DNA from: Streptomyces sp. MMG1533
GTDB lineage: Bacteria > Actinomycetota > Actinomycetes > Streptomycetales > Streptomycetaceae
Direction: 5' to 3'
Assembly (NCBI RefSeq): GCF_001279775.1
Contig: NZ_LGDG01000074.1
Location: 1 to 64,000 of the forward strand
Length of the DNA stretch: 64,000 bases
Part shown: positions 9,710 to 17,358 of the stretch, one piece after another
Numbering within the stretch: position 1 is the stretch's first letter
How the letters are laid out: every line of letters begins with the position of its first letter
Position numbers and translations under genes: made by a program
The notes under the pieces: model-generated
Told to the model about the DNA's origin: nothing
What the model saw: the letters and a program-made list of their open reading frames with translations, nothing else
Databases searched by the model: none

Positions 9710-10642
9710 TCAGGGCCTGATTTCTTTGCCTCCGCGCCCGATCCCCTTCGAAATGTCCCCGATTTTGAGCGGATTCTCGGGGTGCTCCAGCGGGGGCAGT
9801 TCGGCAAGCGCGTCCCAAGGCACCTGGATCTTCCGGAGATCCTTCCGGATCCGCTCCGCAAGTCTTCTCGTGTCCCGGCGGTTCATGACCGCCCCGACAG
9901 TCGCGCCGACCAGGAACGGCATCAGGTTCGGCAGGTTGCGCACCATGCGCTTCATGATCTGCTGCCGCATCTGTTGCTTCATACGGCTGTTGAGCGCCGT
10001 GCCCACCGTGGACGGCTTGGTGACATCGATGCCGCGCTCTCCCGACCAGGAGTCGAGATACGTGGTGCTGCGCTGCTTGAGATTGCCCGGCGGCCGTACG
10101 CCGTAGACCTCGTAGAGTTCGGCGATCAGTTTGAGCTCGATCGCTGCGACGCCGGTGATCTCGGCGGCCAGTTCCGTCGGCATGGCGGGCGGCACGGGCA
10201 GCATGGCCACCGCCCCGATACCCGCTCCGACCGTCGCGGTGGCGCCCGCGGCGCCGGCCACGAGCTTGTCCGCGAGCTCCTCGGGCCCCAGCCCGGGGAA
10301 CTGCCTGCGAAGCGCCGCGAGGTCCCGTACGGGGATCCGCGGGGCGTTGTCGATGATCCGGTCGGCGAGGTACGCCAGACCCGCCCTGGCCCGGCTACCG
10401 CCCTTGCGGACGCCTTCCCGGGCCTTGTCCCGGATCACCACGGCCCGTCGCCTGGCGACGGGCGCGGGGGTCTCGGCCGGTGCCGGCGGGTCGGCCCGGC
10501 CGGCCACCGGTTCGAGCGAGGCCGATCCCTTGTCGGATGAGCCCCGCTCGTCGTCACGCGCGCCGAGCCGCCCTTCGGACGGCTCCTGGTCCGCTCCCGG
10601 TCGGTGGGAGCGGCGCTTCCGGGGAGGGGTCGAGCCAGTCAC
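9710..10642 (-). CDS. Conserved hypothetical protein (EcsC-like hydrophobic core)
   Basis: 310-aa protein not assigned to a named function. The first 75 residues are low-complexity, basic and proline-rich. The middle (about 105-180) has a leucine/alanine-rich segment with a glycine-rich hydrophobic patch (GAAGATATVGAGIGAVAMLP) and a helix ELAAEITGVAAIELKLIAEL reminiscent of EcsC-type proteins. Then come a basic region (MKQQMRQQIMKRMVRN) and a second hydrophobic patch (NLMPFLVGATVGAVM). Peripheral membrane association is plausible. It starts with GTG 13 bases after the DUF4193 stop, so the two are probably co-transcribed. Confidence 0.75.
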   Translation of the reverse strand: MTGSTPPRKRRSHRPGADQEPSEGRLGARDDERGSSDKGSASLEPVAGRADPPAPAETPAPVARRRAVVIRDKAREGVRKGGSRARAGLAYLADRIIDNAPRIPVRDLAALRRQFPGLGPEELADKLVAGAAGATATVGAGIGAVAMLPVPPAMPTELAAEITGVAAIELKLIAELYEVYGVRPPGNLKQRSTTYLDSWSGERGIDVTKPSTVGTALNSRMKQQMRQQIMKRMVRNLPNLMPFLVGATVGAVMNRRDTRRLAERIRKDLRKIQVPWDALAELPPLEHPENPLKIGDISKGIGRGGKEIRP

Positions 10643-10655
10643 GGCCGACCCGCCC

Positions 10656-10952
10656 TCAGTCGCAGTCGCGGCAGATCGGCTGACCGTTCTTCTCTCGGGC
10701 CAGCTGGCTGCGGTGGTGCACCAGGAAGCAGCTCATGCAGGTGAACTCGTCCTGCTGCTTGGGCAGCACCCGGACGGCCAGCTCCTCGTTCGAGAGGTCT
10801 GCGCCGGGCAGTTCGAGACCCTCTGCGGCTTCGAATTCGTCGACATCCACTGCGGAGGTCGACTTGTCGTTCCGTCGGGCCTTCAGTTCTTCAAGGCTGT
10901 CCGAGTCGACGTCGTCGTCGGTCTTGCGTGGGGTGTCGTAGTCGGTTGCCAT
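10656..10952 (-). CDS. DUF4193 family zinc-ribbon-like protein
   Basis: 98-aa acidic protein. The N-terminal half is Asp/Glu-rich. The C-terminal half carries two CxxC pairs (FTCMSCF and PICRDCD), a likely zinc ribbon. The family occurs across Actinobacteria; the function is unknown. The ATG at 10952 has a GGGGAGAG ribosome site about 4 bases upstream. Confidence 0.9.
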   Translation of the reverse strand: MATDYDTPRKTDDDVDSDSLEELKARRNDKSTSAVDVDEFEAAEGLELPGADLSNEELAVRVLPKQQDEFTCMSCFLVHHRSQLAREKNGQPICRDCD

Positions 10953-11357
10953 GTCGCTCTCCCCCTCTGGGTGTCTGCAGTGTCTCCAGCGCACGTAACG
11001 CGTGAGAGGCCGGACTTGTGCCCGACCCGAGGCGGAGATTTTGCCTCACATCAAGGTCTGTTACTCAATCGACACCCAACCGGACTCCTCATGAGTGATC
11101 GGGTTGGATGGCGATCGGGACCGTACACGGTCCGAATCCCGCACTTCAAAGGCGTCTCACCGTGTACTTCCCGTGATCAGGACCCCCGAAAACCCGGATT
11201 TTCCCGGCTTTACGACAGGGTGCATGATCACTGAGAGTAGATGGCCGGAAATTCGTCCTTGTGATCGATCACACACCGGGTTGTCCGGAAGGCGGCCTGG
11301 AAATTCCGCGCAAAGCGAACATCCCTGTGTGTTGGATCGTGTGCGGGGGCCATGATC
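10953..11357. other. Intergenic region with two palindromes
   Basis: 405 bases upstream of the DUF4193 gene and downstream of cutS. No coding frame is credible. Two symmetrical elements are visible: a 16-base inverted repeat (GGACCGT-AC-ACGGTCC, 11118-11133) and a perfect 12-base palindrome GTGATCGATCAC (11261-11272). The latter fits the GTG-N6-CAC pattern of Streptomyces Crp sites. The base composition is less GC-rich than the genes around it. Confidence 0.5.
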
Positions 11358-12608
11358 TCAGACGGGAAGGGTCACCCGCATCACGAGCCCACCTCCCTCA
11401 CGCGGCTGAGCCGAGATGTGGCCGCCGTGCGCCCGGGCCACGGACCGGACGATGGACAGACCGAGTCCGACGCCCTTGTCGCTGCCCGTGCGCTCGGTAC
11501 GCAGCCTCCGGAACGGCTCGAAGAGGTTGTCGATCTCGTACGCCGGCACCACCGGGCCCGTGTTGGACACCACGAGCACCGCCTGGCCGTGCTGGACCTC
11601 CGTCGTCACCTCGACCCAGCCGCCCTCGGGCACGTTGTACCGCACGGCGTTCTGCACGAGGTTCAGGGCGATCCGCTCCAGCAGCACGCCGTTGCCCTGG
11701 ACGACCGCGGGCTTCTGCTCGCCGCGGATCACCACTCCCTTGGCCTGCGCCTCGCCGTGCACCTGGTCGACCGCCTGCTCGGCCACCTCGGCGAGGTCGA
11801 CCGGCTTGCGCTCGACGATCTGGTTGTCGCTGCGGGCGAGCAGCAGCAGCCCCTCGACGAGCTGCTCACTGCGCTCGTTGGTGGCCAACAGCGTCTTGCC
11901 GAGCTGCTGCAGCTCCATCGGGGCGTTCGGGTCGGACAGGTGCACCTCGAGGAGCGTGCGGTTGATCGCGAGGGGCGTTCTCAGCTCGTGCGAGGCGTTG
12001 CCGACGAAGCGCTGCTGCGCCGTGAACGCCCGCTGCAGCCGCTCCAGCATCTCGTCGAACGTGTCGGCCAGCTCCTTGAGCTCGTCGTCCGGGCCGTCCA
12101 GCTCGATACGGCGGGACAGGTCCGAGCCCGCCACCGCGCGCGCGGTGCGGGTGATCCGGCCGAGCGGCGACAGCACGCGGCCTGCCATGGCATAGCCGAA
12201 CGCGAAGGCGATCACGGCGAGACCGAGCAGGGCCAGCAGGGAGCGGCTGAGCAGGTTGTCCAGGGCGACCTGGCGCTGGTGGTCGATGCAGGCACTGATG
12301 GCGGAGTTGAACTCGGGGAGCGTCAGGTTGCTGGCGTTGTTGACGGCCGGGCAGTTGTCGCTGGTGACCTTGATCGCGTCGCCGTCCGCGATCTTGAACA
12401 GCGGCTCGTTGCCCGTGTTCAGCGCCTGCGCGGCGAGCAGATAGATGATCGACAGCAGCAGGATGCCGGCGATCAGGAACATGCCGCCGTACAGCAGCGT
12501 GAGCCTTATCCGGATGGTCGGGCGCAGCCACGGGAAGGGCGGCTCCGGCCTTCGGGGGTCCCAGGTGGGCTTCGGGGGCGCCTGGGGCGGCGCCGGGGAC
12601 GCGGCCAC
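11358..12608 (-). CDS. cutS: CutS sensor histidine kinase
   Basis: 416-aa membrane kinase. TM1 is at about residues 34-60, the external sensor loop at 61-120 and TM2 at about 122-146, followed by HAMP, HisKA (phospho-acceptor His207 in ASHELRTPL) and HATPase (NLVQNAVRYN, GVGLGLSIV). The external loop contains exactly two cysteines (Cys86, Cys107). Conserved paired cysteines in CutS have been linked to sensing secretion stress. The GTG start is 6 bases past the cutR stop. CutRS was first described as a negative regulator of actinorhodin in S. lividans. Confidence 0.93.
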   Translation of the reverse strand: MAASPAPPQAPPKPTWDPRRPEPPFPWLRPTIRIRLTLLYGGMFLIAGILLLSIIYLLAAQALNTGNEPLFKIADGDAIKVTSDNCPAVNNASNLTLPEFNSAISACIDHQRQVALDNLLSRSLLALLGLAVIAFAFGYAMAGRVLSPLGRITRTARAVAGSDLSRRIELDGPDDELKELADTFDEMLERLQRAFTAQQRFVGNASHELRTPLAINRTLLEVHLSDPNAPMELQQLGKTLLATNERSEQLVEGLLLLARSDNQIVERKPVDLAEVAEQAVDQVHGEAQAKGVVIRGEQKPAVVQGNGVLLERIALNLVQNAVRYNVPEGGWVEVTTEVQHGQAVLVVSNTGPVVPAYEIDNLFEPFRRLRTERTGSDKGVGLGLSIVRSVARAHGGHISAQPREGGGLVMRVTLPV

Positions 12609-12614
12609 GGCCGA

Positions 12615-13268
12615 TCAGATCCGGTAGCCGGAGCCGGGGACGGTCACGATGACGGGCGGCTCACCGAGCTTGCGGCGCAGGGTCATGACGGTCACCCGCA
12701 CGACGTTGGTGAACGGGTCGGTGTTCTCGTCCCACGCCTTCTCCAGGAGCTGCTCGGCCGAGACGACCGCGCCCTCGCTGCGCATCAGCACCTCCAGGAC
12801 GGCGAACTCCTTGGGCGCCAGCTGGACTTCCTTGCCGTCGCGGAAGACCTCGCGGCGGTTCGGGTCGAGCTTGATCCCGGCGCGCTCCAGGACGGGCGGC
12901 AGGGGCACGCTGGTGCGCCGGCCGAGGGCACGCACGCGTGCCGTCAGCTCGCTGAACGCGAAGGGCTTGGGCAGATAGTCGTCGGCGCCGATCTCCAGGC
13001 CTTCGACACGGTCGCTGACGTCGCCGGATGCCGTGAGCATCAGCACGCGGGTGGGCATGCCGAGTTCGACGATCTTGCGGCAGACGTCGTCGCCGTGCAC
13101 GAGAGGGAGGTCACGGTCGAGGACGACCACGTCGTAGTCGTTCACGCCGATGCGTTCCAGGGCGGCCGCACCGTCGTACACGACGTCGACGGCCATGGCC
13201 TCCCGGCGCAGTCCGGTGGCCACCGCATCGGCGAGCAGCTGCTCGTCCTCGACGACGAGTACGCGCAC
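12615..13268 (-). CDS. cutR: CutR response regulator (OmpR family)
   Basis: 217-aa DNA-binding regulator. The receiver domain has VLVVEDEQ, phospho-acceptor Asp in VVVLDRDLPLVHGD and Lys in DYLPKPF. The OmpR winged helix follows (LAPKEFAVLEVLMRSEGAVV ... VVRVTVMTLRRKLG). The GTG at 13268 gives the usual 217 residues. It lies immediately upstream of cutS in one operon. The 417 bases to the next gene (13269-13685) hold its promoter region; I see no further gene there. Confidence 0.93.
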   Translation of the reverse strand: MRVLVVEDEQLLADAVATGLRREAMAVDVVYDGAAALERIGVNDYDVVVLDRDLPLVHGDDVCRKIVELGMPTRVLMLTASGDVSDRVEGLEIGADDYLPKPFAFSELTARVRALGRRTSVPLPPVLERAGIKLDPNRREVFRDGKEVQLAPKEFAVLEVLMRSEGAVVSAEQLLEKAWDENTDPFTNVVRVTVMTLRRKLGEPPVIVTVPGSGYRI

Positions 13269-13685
13269 GTCGCTTGTCCTTCCTGTGTCCACCCGCGTAG
13301 CGCTTCTGGGGCCCGCGGGCAGGGGGGTTGGTGAGTGTGTTGGCCTCCATCCTGCCCTTTTCGGTCATAAGTCGGCTGTAAGGCGGGTGAGCACGGGCTG
13401 AAGGACAGGTATGAGGCCGGGGAATGCGAGATTTTCTCGACGGGTTGAGGTTTCCGTGGAAGAGAGCGGGGGGAGGACGGCTTTACACCCCGCGATCACG
13501 CTCTGCATGTGCCGCACCACCATGCGGCACGCCGCGATCCGCTTTCCGCAGAGTGGGCGTGGGTGTCCGGCACCGTCGCCGCCCAGCACCGGGCAGCGCT
13601 GGGCACCTACTGGAGACGTGATCGCCCCTTCCGAACGGCACACCCCCGTGCCATCGACCCACGACCCAGGACGAGGGGGCGCAGC
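13269..13685. other. Divergent intergenic region upstream of cutR
   Basis: Separates cutR (leftward) from a 57-aa gene (rightward). Open frames in it have poor third-position GC bias and no conserved start, so I call none. Promoters for both genes must lie here but no element is convincing. Confidence 0.4.
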
Positions 13686-13859
13686 ATGGACGCATTCACC
13701 ACAGGACTTCGGCAGCGCATAAGGGCGACCGAGTCCGACCTGACGCGGGCTCGCGACGAGGGCGACGACTTCCTCGTCGAGGTGGAACAGGCCGAACTCG
13801 ACGACCTGCGCCGCCTCGCCGCCGAACACGGTGTGGAGGTCGGCGCGTCGCGCGTCTGA
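13686..13859 (+). CDS. Small conserved 57-aa protein
   Basis: A short gene starting with ATG behind a GAGGGGGC purine run. The product is one acidic helix-rich domain (MDAFTTGLRQRIRATESDL ... FLVEVEQAELDDLRRLAAEH) with heptad-like spacing of hydrophobic residues, so a small coiled coil or dimeric helical hairpin is likely. No signal or metal motif. Function unknown. A hairpin terminator follows the stop. Confidence 0.7.
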   Translation: MDAFTTGLRQRIRATESDLTRARDEGDDFLVEVEQAELDDLRRLAAEHGVEVGASRV

Positions 13860-13879
13860 TCAGCTCATAACGCATGACA

Positions 13880-13916
13880 ACGGGACCCCTGGCGAATCCA
13901 GCGCCGGGGGTCCCGC
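13880..13916. terminator. Hairpin terminator after the 57-aa gene
   Basis: Arms CGGGACCCCTGGCG and CGCCGGGGGTCCCG pair with one G-T wobble around an 8-base loop, about 20 bases past the stop and before the convergent inositol monophosphatase gene. Confidence 0.8.
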
Positions 13917-14002
13917 TGTTTGCCGGTTCGCCCGGCAGCCAGGGCCCGCCAAGACCCACTGGCCCGACACCGGCCGAGGCGCCCCGTCGGCGAACGAGCC
14001 CT

Positions 14003-14818
14003 TCAGTCGTGCCAGGCGCCGAAGTCCTCCAGGAGGCGCTGGAGGGGCTCGAAGACGCCCGGGGTGGCCGCGACCGTCAGGGCGTGTGCGGGGCGCTCTC
14101 CGGGGCGTCCACCGGTCAGGACGCCCGCTTCCCGGGCGATCAGGTCGCCTGCGGCGAGGTCCCAGGGGTGGAGGCCGCGTTCGTAGTAGCCGTCGAGGCG
14201 GCCGGCGGCCAGGTCGCACAGGTCGACTGCGGCCGAGCCGCCGCGGCGGATGTCACGCAACAGCGGGATGAGTTTGCGGGCGACCTCGGCCTGGTGGACG
14301 CGGACGTCGGTGACGTAGTTGAAGCCCGTCGAGACCAGGGCCTGCTCCAGGGGCGGCGCGGGGCGGCAGGCGAGCCTGCGTTCGCCGTCCCAGGCGCCGG
14401 TCGCCCAGGATCCGCCGCCGCGTACCGAGTGGTACGTCTCGCCGCGCATCGGCGCCGCGACGACCCCGACGACGGTCTCGCCGTCCTGCTCGGCGGCGAT
14501 GGAGACGGCCCAAGTGGGCAGTCCGTACAGATAGTTGACCGTGCCGTCGAGCGGGTCGATCACCCAGCGGACGCCGCTGGTGCCCTCGGTGGAGGCGCCT
14601 TCCTCGCCGAGGAAGCCGTCGTCCGGGCGGTGCTCGGAGATCAGGTCCGTGATCAGCTTCTCCGCCGCGATGTCCATCTCGGTGACCACGTCGATGGGGC
14701 TGGACTTGGTGGCGGCGACCGCCAGGTCGGCCGGACGGCCGTCCCGCAGCAGCACACCGGCGCGGCCGGCGGCCTCCTGGGCCAGCCTCAGCAGTTCCGC
14801 GTGCAGGGGGTCGGTCAC
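14003..14818 (-). CDS. Inositol monophosphatase family protein
   Basis: 271-aa Mg2+-dependent phosphatase. Metal-binding motifs are in order: VTEMD, GEEG, then DPLDGTVNY (residues about 90-98) and C-terminal LHPWDLAAGDLI. Family members dephosphorylate inositol 1-phosphate, histidinol phosphate, 3'-phosphoadenosine phosphate and similar; the sequence does not fix the substrate. The GTG at 14818 has GAGGAG upstream and follows the hemH stop by 8 bases, so it is co-transcribed with hemH. Confidence 0.9.
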   Translation of the reverse strand: MTDPLHAELLRLAQEAAGRAGVLLRDGRPADLAVAATKSSPIDVVTEMDIAAEKLITDLISEHRPDDGFLGEEGASTEGTSGVRWVIDPLDGTVNYLYGLPTWAVSIAAEQDGETVVGVVAAPMRGETYHSVRGGGSWATGAWDGERRLACRPAPPLEQALVSTGFNYVTDVRVHQAEVARKLIPLLRDIRRGGSAAVDLCDLAAGRLDGYYERGLHPWDLAAGDLIAREAGVLTGGRPGERPAHALTVAATPGVFEPLQRLLEDFGAWHD

Positions 14819-14826
14819 AGCGCTCC

Positions 14827-15954
14827 TCACGCGTAGGGGCTGTCGGCGCCCGCGGCGGCGGGGCGGGGGGCACGGGCCGGGCAGCAGCCCACCGGGCAGA
14901 GGTTGTGATCGGCGCCCTGGGCGCCCAGGGCGCACGGCGTGACCTTCTGCCCATGCTCGACGGCGGCCCGCTCCAGGACGAGGTCGCGGATCGCGGCGGC
15001 GAACCGCGGGTCGGCGCCGACGGTGGCCGAGCGGCGGACCGGCAGGCCCAGCTCCTCGCCCTTGGCCTTCGCCTCCGTGTCGAGGTCGTACAGGACCTCC
15101 ATGTGGTCGGAGACGAAGCCGATGGGCGCCATGACGACCGCCGGGGCCCCGGCCGCGTGCCGCTCCTCCAGGTGGTCGCAGATGTCGGGCTCCAGCCACG
15201 GGATGTGCGGGGCGCCGGAGCGGGACTGGTAGACGAGCTGCCAGGGGTGGTCGACGCCGGTGCGCTCGCGGACGGCGTCGGCGATCAGCTGCGCGACGTC
15301 CAGGTGCTGCCTGACGTAGGCGCCGCCGTCGCCGTGCTCCTCGACCGGGCCGGAGGTGTCGGCGGAGGCGATCGGGATCGAGTGGGTCGAGAAGGCGATG
15401 TGGGCGCCGTCCCGGACGTCCTCGGGGAGGTCGGCGAGGGACTGGAGCACGCCGTCGATCATGGGCTCCAGGAAGCCCGGGTGGTTGAAGTAGTGCCGCA
15501 GCTTGTCGATCTTCGGCAGCTCCAGGCCCTCGGCCTCCAGGGCGGCCAGCGCGTCGGCGAGGTTCTCGCGGTACTGGCGGCAGCCCGAGTAGGAGGCGTA
15601 GGCGCTGGTGGCTAGGACCAGGATGCGGCGGCGGCCGTCGGCGACCATCTCGCGCAGGGTGTCGGTCAGGTAGGGCGCCCAGTTGCGGTTGCCCCAGTAG
15701 ACCGGCAGGTCCAGGCCGTGGTCCGCGAAGTCCTTGCGGAGGGCGTCCAGGAGGGCGCGGTTCTGGCCGTTGATCGGGCTGACCCCGCCGAACAGGAAGT
15801 AGTGCTGACCGACTTCCTTGAGGCGTTCCTTGGGGATACCGCGTCCCCGCGTCACGTTCTCCAGGAACGGGACCACGTCATCGGGTCCCTCGGGGCCGCC
15901 GAACGAGAGCAGGAGCAGGGCGTCGTAGGGGGTGGCATCGAGCGCGTCTGGCAT
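14827..15954 (-). CDS. hemH: Ferrochelatase (coproporphyrin/protoporphyrin type)
   Basis: 375-aa enzyme inserting Fe2+ into a porphyrin for haem synthesis. In Actinobacteria the physiological substrate is usually coproporphyrin III (the coproporphyrin-dependent route). Family features: [14 protein letters not shown] at the N-terminus, PVYWGNRNW, and the catalytic-His segment IAFSTHSIP. It has the actinobacterial [2Fe-2S] cysteine set: Cys125 in YSGCRQY plus C-terminal Cys341, Cys353 and Cys357/358. A putative iron box lies about 80 bases upstream in the divergent region shared with the MFS gene, so iron control is plausible. Confidence 0.94.
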   Translation of the reverse strand: MPDALDATPYDALLLLSFGGPEGPDDVVPFLENVTRGRGIPKERLKEVGQHYFLFGGVSPINGQNRALLDALRKDFADHGLDLPVYWGNRNWAPYLTDTLREMVADGRRRILVLATSAYASYSGCRQYRENLADALAALEAEGLELPKIDKLRHYFNHPGFLEPMIDGVLQSLADLPEDVRDGAHIAFSTHSIPIASADTSGPVEEHGDGGAYVRQHLDVAQLIADAVRERTGVDHPWQLVYQSRSGAPHIPWLEPDICDHLEERHAAGAPAVVMAPIGFVSDHMEVLYDLDTEAKAKGEELGLPVRRSATVGADPRFAAAIRDLVLERAAVEHGQKVTPCALGAQGADHNLCPVGCCPARAPRPAAAGADSPYA

Positions 15955-16031
15955 GAGTAGATCCTGCCACCCGTCTCTGACAGCCGGGAAACGGCGGGTG
16001 ACGTGCAGGGTTTTCCGTCCGGCCGCCCCAG

Positions 16032-16050
16032 GTGCGTTAGGGTCACCTAA
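16032..16050. promoter_or_regulatory. Putative iron box (DtxR/DmdR1-type operator)
   Basis: GTGCGTTAGGGTCACCTAA matches about 14 of 19 positions of the iron-box pattern TTAGGTTAGGCTAACCTAA as I recall it. It lies between hemH and the MFS gene, 70 bases before the MFS start and 78 before the hemH start, so it could control either. Confidence 0.6.
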
Positions 16051-16119
16051 CTCGTAAGCTGTATCTGCGGCATTCGCGCCTTACTGAGCCGTCCCGTCCT
16101 CTGTCCGACCGGAGACCCC

Positions 16120-17358
16120 GTGCCCAGCCCCTACCGCGCCCTGTTCGCCGCCCCCGGCTCCAAGGGCTTCTCCGCCGCGGGCTTCCTCGGCCGCATGCCG
16201 CTGTCGATGATGGGCATCGGCGTGGTCACGATGGTCTCGCAGCTGACCGGACGGTACGGGCTGGCCGGCGCGCTGTCGGCCACCATCGCGCTCGCCGCCG
16301 CGGTGGCGGGTCCACAGGTGTCGCGGCTGGTGGACCAGTACGGGCAGCGGCGGGTGCTGCGTCCGGCGACGCTGATCTCGCTCGTCGCGGCGGCGGGGCT
16401 GCTGTTCGCGGCGCACTACGAGTGGCCGGACTGGACTCTGTACGTGTTCAGCGCCGGCATCGGCTGTGTGCCGAGCATCGGCGCGATGATCCGCGCGCGC
16501 TGGGCGGCTCTGTACCGGGACACCCCGCAGCTGCACACCGCGTACTCCTTCGAGTCGGTGATCGACGAGGTCTGCTTCATCTTCGGGCCGATCATCTCCA
16601 TCGGTCTGTCCACGATCTGGTTCCCGGAGGCGGGGCCGCTGCTCGCCGCCTGCTTCCTGGCGGTCGGCGTCTTCTGGCTGACCGCACAGCGCGCCACCGA
16701 ACCCGCACCGCACCCGCGCGCGCACCAAGGCGGCGGCACGGCCATGCACGCCCCCGGCCTCCAGGTCCTGGTGGCCACCTTCGTGGCGACCGGCGCGATC
16801 TTCGGGGCGGTCGACGTCGTCACCGTGGCCTTCGCCGAGGAGCAGGGCCACAAGGGTGCGGCGAGCCTCATCCTCGCGCTGTACGCGGCGGGCTCCTGCG
16901 TCGCGGGGCTCGTGTTCGGGCTGATGCGCTTCAAGGGGGCCGCCGAACCTCGCTGGTTGCTGGGCATATGCGCGATGGCCGTGAGTATGATCCCCCTCCT
17001 ACTGGTCGGAAACTTGCCGTTTCTGGCCGTGGCGCTGTTCGTTGCGGGCCTGTCCATCGCTCCCACGATGATCACGACGATGTCCCTGATCGAACAGCAC
17101 GTACCACGCGCGCAACTGACCGAGGGCATGACCTGGGTGAGCACCGGGCTCGCGGTCGGGGTCGCGCTCGGCTCCTCGGTGGCCGGCTGGGTGATCGACG
17201 CCGCCGGTGCGCGGACCGGGTACGGGGTTCCGGCGGTGTCCGGGGCCGTCGCGGTCGCGGTCGGTTTCCTCGGGTTCCGCCGGCTCAGCAGGCCGGTTCC
17301 GCATCGGGGAGGCACCGTTGAGCAGCACAGCGAGCGGGAAGAACGGCACGTGGCGTAA
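16120..17358 (+). CDS. MFS transporter, putative iron-regulated exporter
   Basis: 412-aa major facilitator with about 12 hydrophobic helices. It opens MPSPYRALFAAPGSKGFSAA, and the loop 2-3 segment (SRLVDQYGQRRVLRP) carries the MFS Asp/Gly-Arg signature. A hydrophilic central loop (about residues 190-205: EPAPHPRAHQGGG) splits two six-helix halves. The substrate is unknown. The putative iron box upstream suggests siderophore or metal-related export (inference). The GTG start has GGAGA upstream. The 3' end overlaps the following oxidase gene by 41 bases. Confidence 0.85.
   Translation: MPSPYRALFAAPGSKGFSAAGFLGRMPLSMMGIGVVTMVSQLTGRYGLAGALSATIALAAAVAGPQVSRLVDQYGQRRVLRPATLISLVAAAGLLFAAHYEWPDWTLYVFSAGIGCVPSIGAMIRARWAALYRDTPQLHTAYSFESVIDEVCFIFGPIISIGLSTIWFPEAGPLLAACFLAVGVFWLTAQRATEPAPHPRAHQGGGTAMHAPGLQVLVATFVATGAIFGAVDVVTVAFAEEQGHKGAASLILALYAAGSCVAGLVFGLMRFKGAAEPRWLLGICAMAVSMIPLLLVGNLPFLAVALFVAGLSIAPTMITTMSLIEQHVPRAQLTEGMTWVSTGLAVGVALGSSVAGWVIDAAGARTGYGVPAVSGAVAVAVGFLGFRRLSRPVPHRGGTVEQHSEREERHVA

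Noticed and set aside
11118..11145. tRNA-like T-arm (CGGTCCGAATCCCGC)
   Set aside because: No acceptor stem, D-arm or anticodon arm can be built around it.
11352..13334. 660-codon frame antisense to cutRS
   Set aside because: Spans both cutS and cutR on the opposite strand and has no homologous content.
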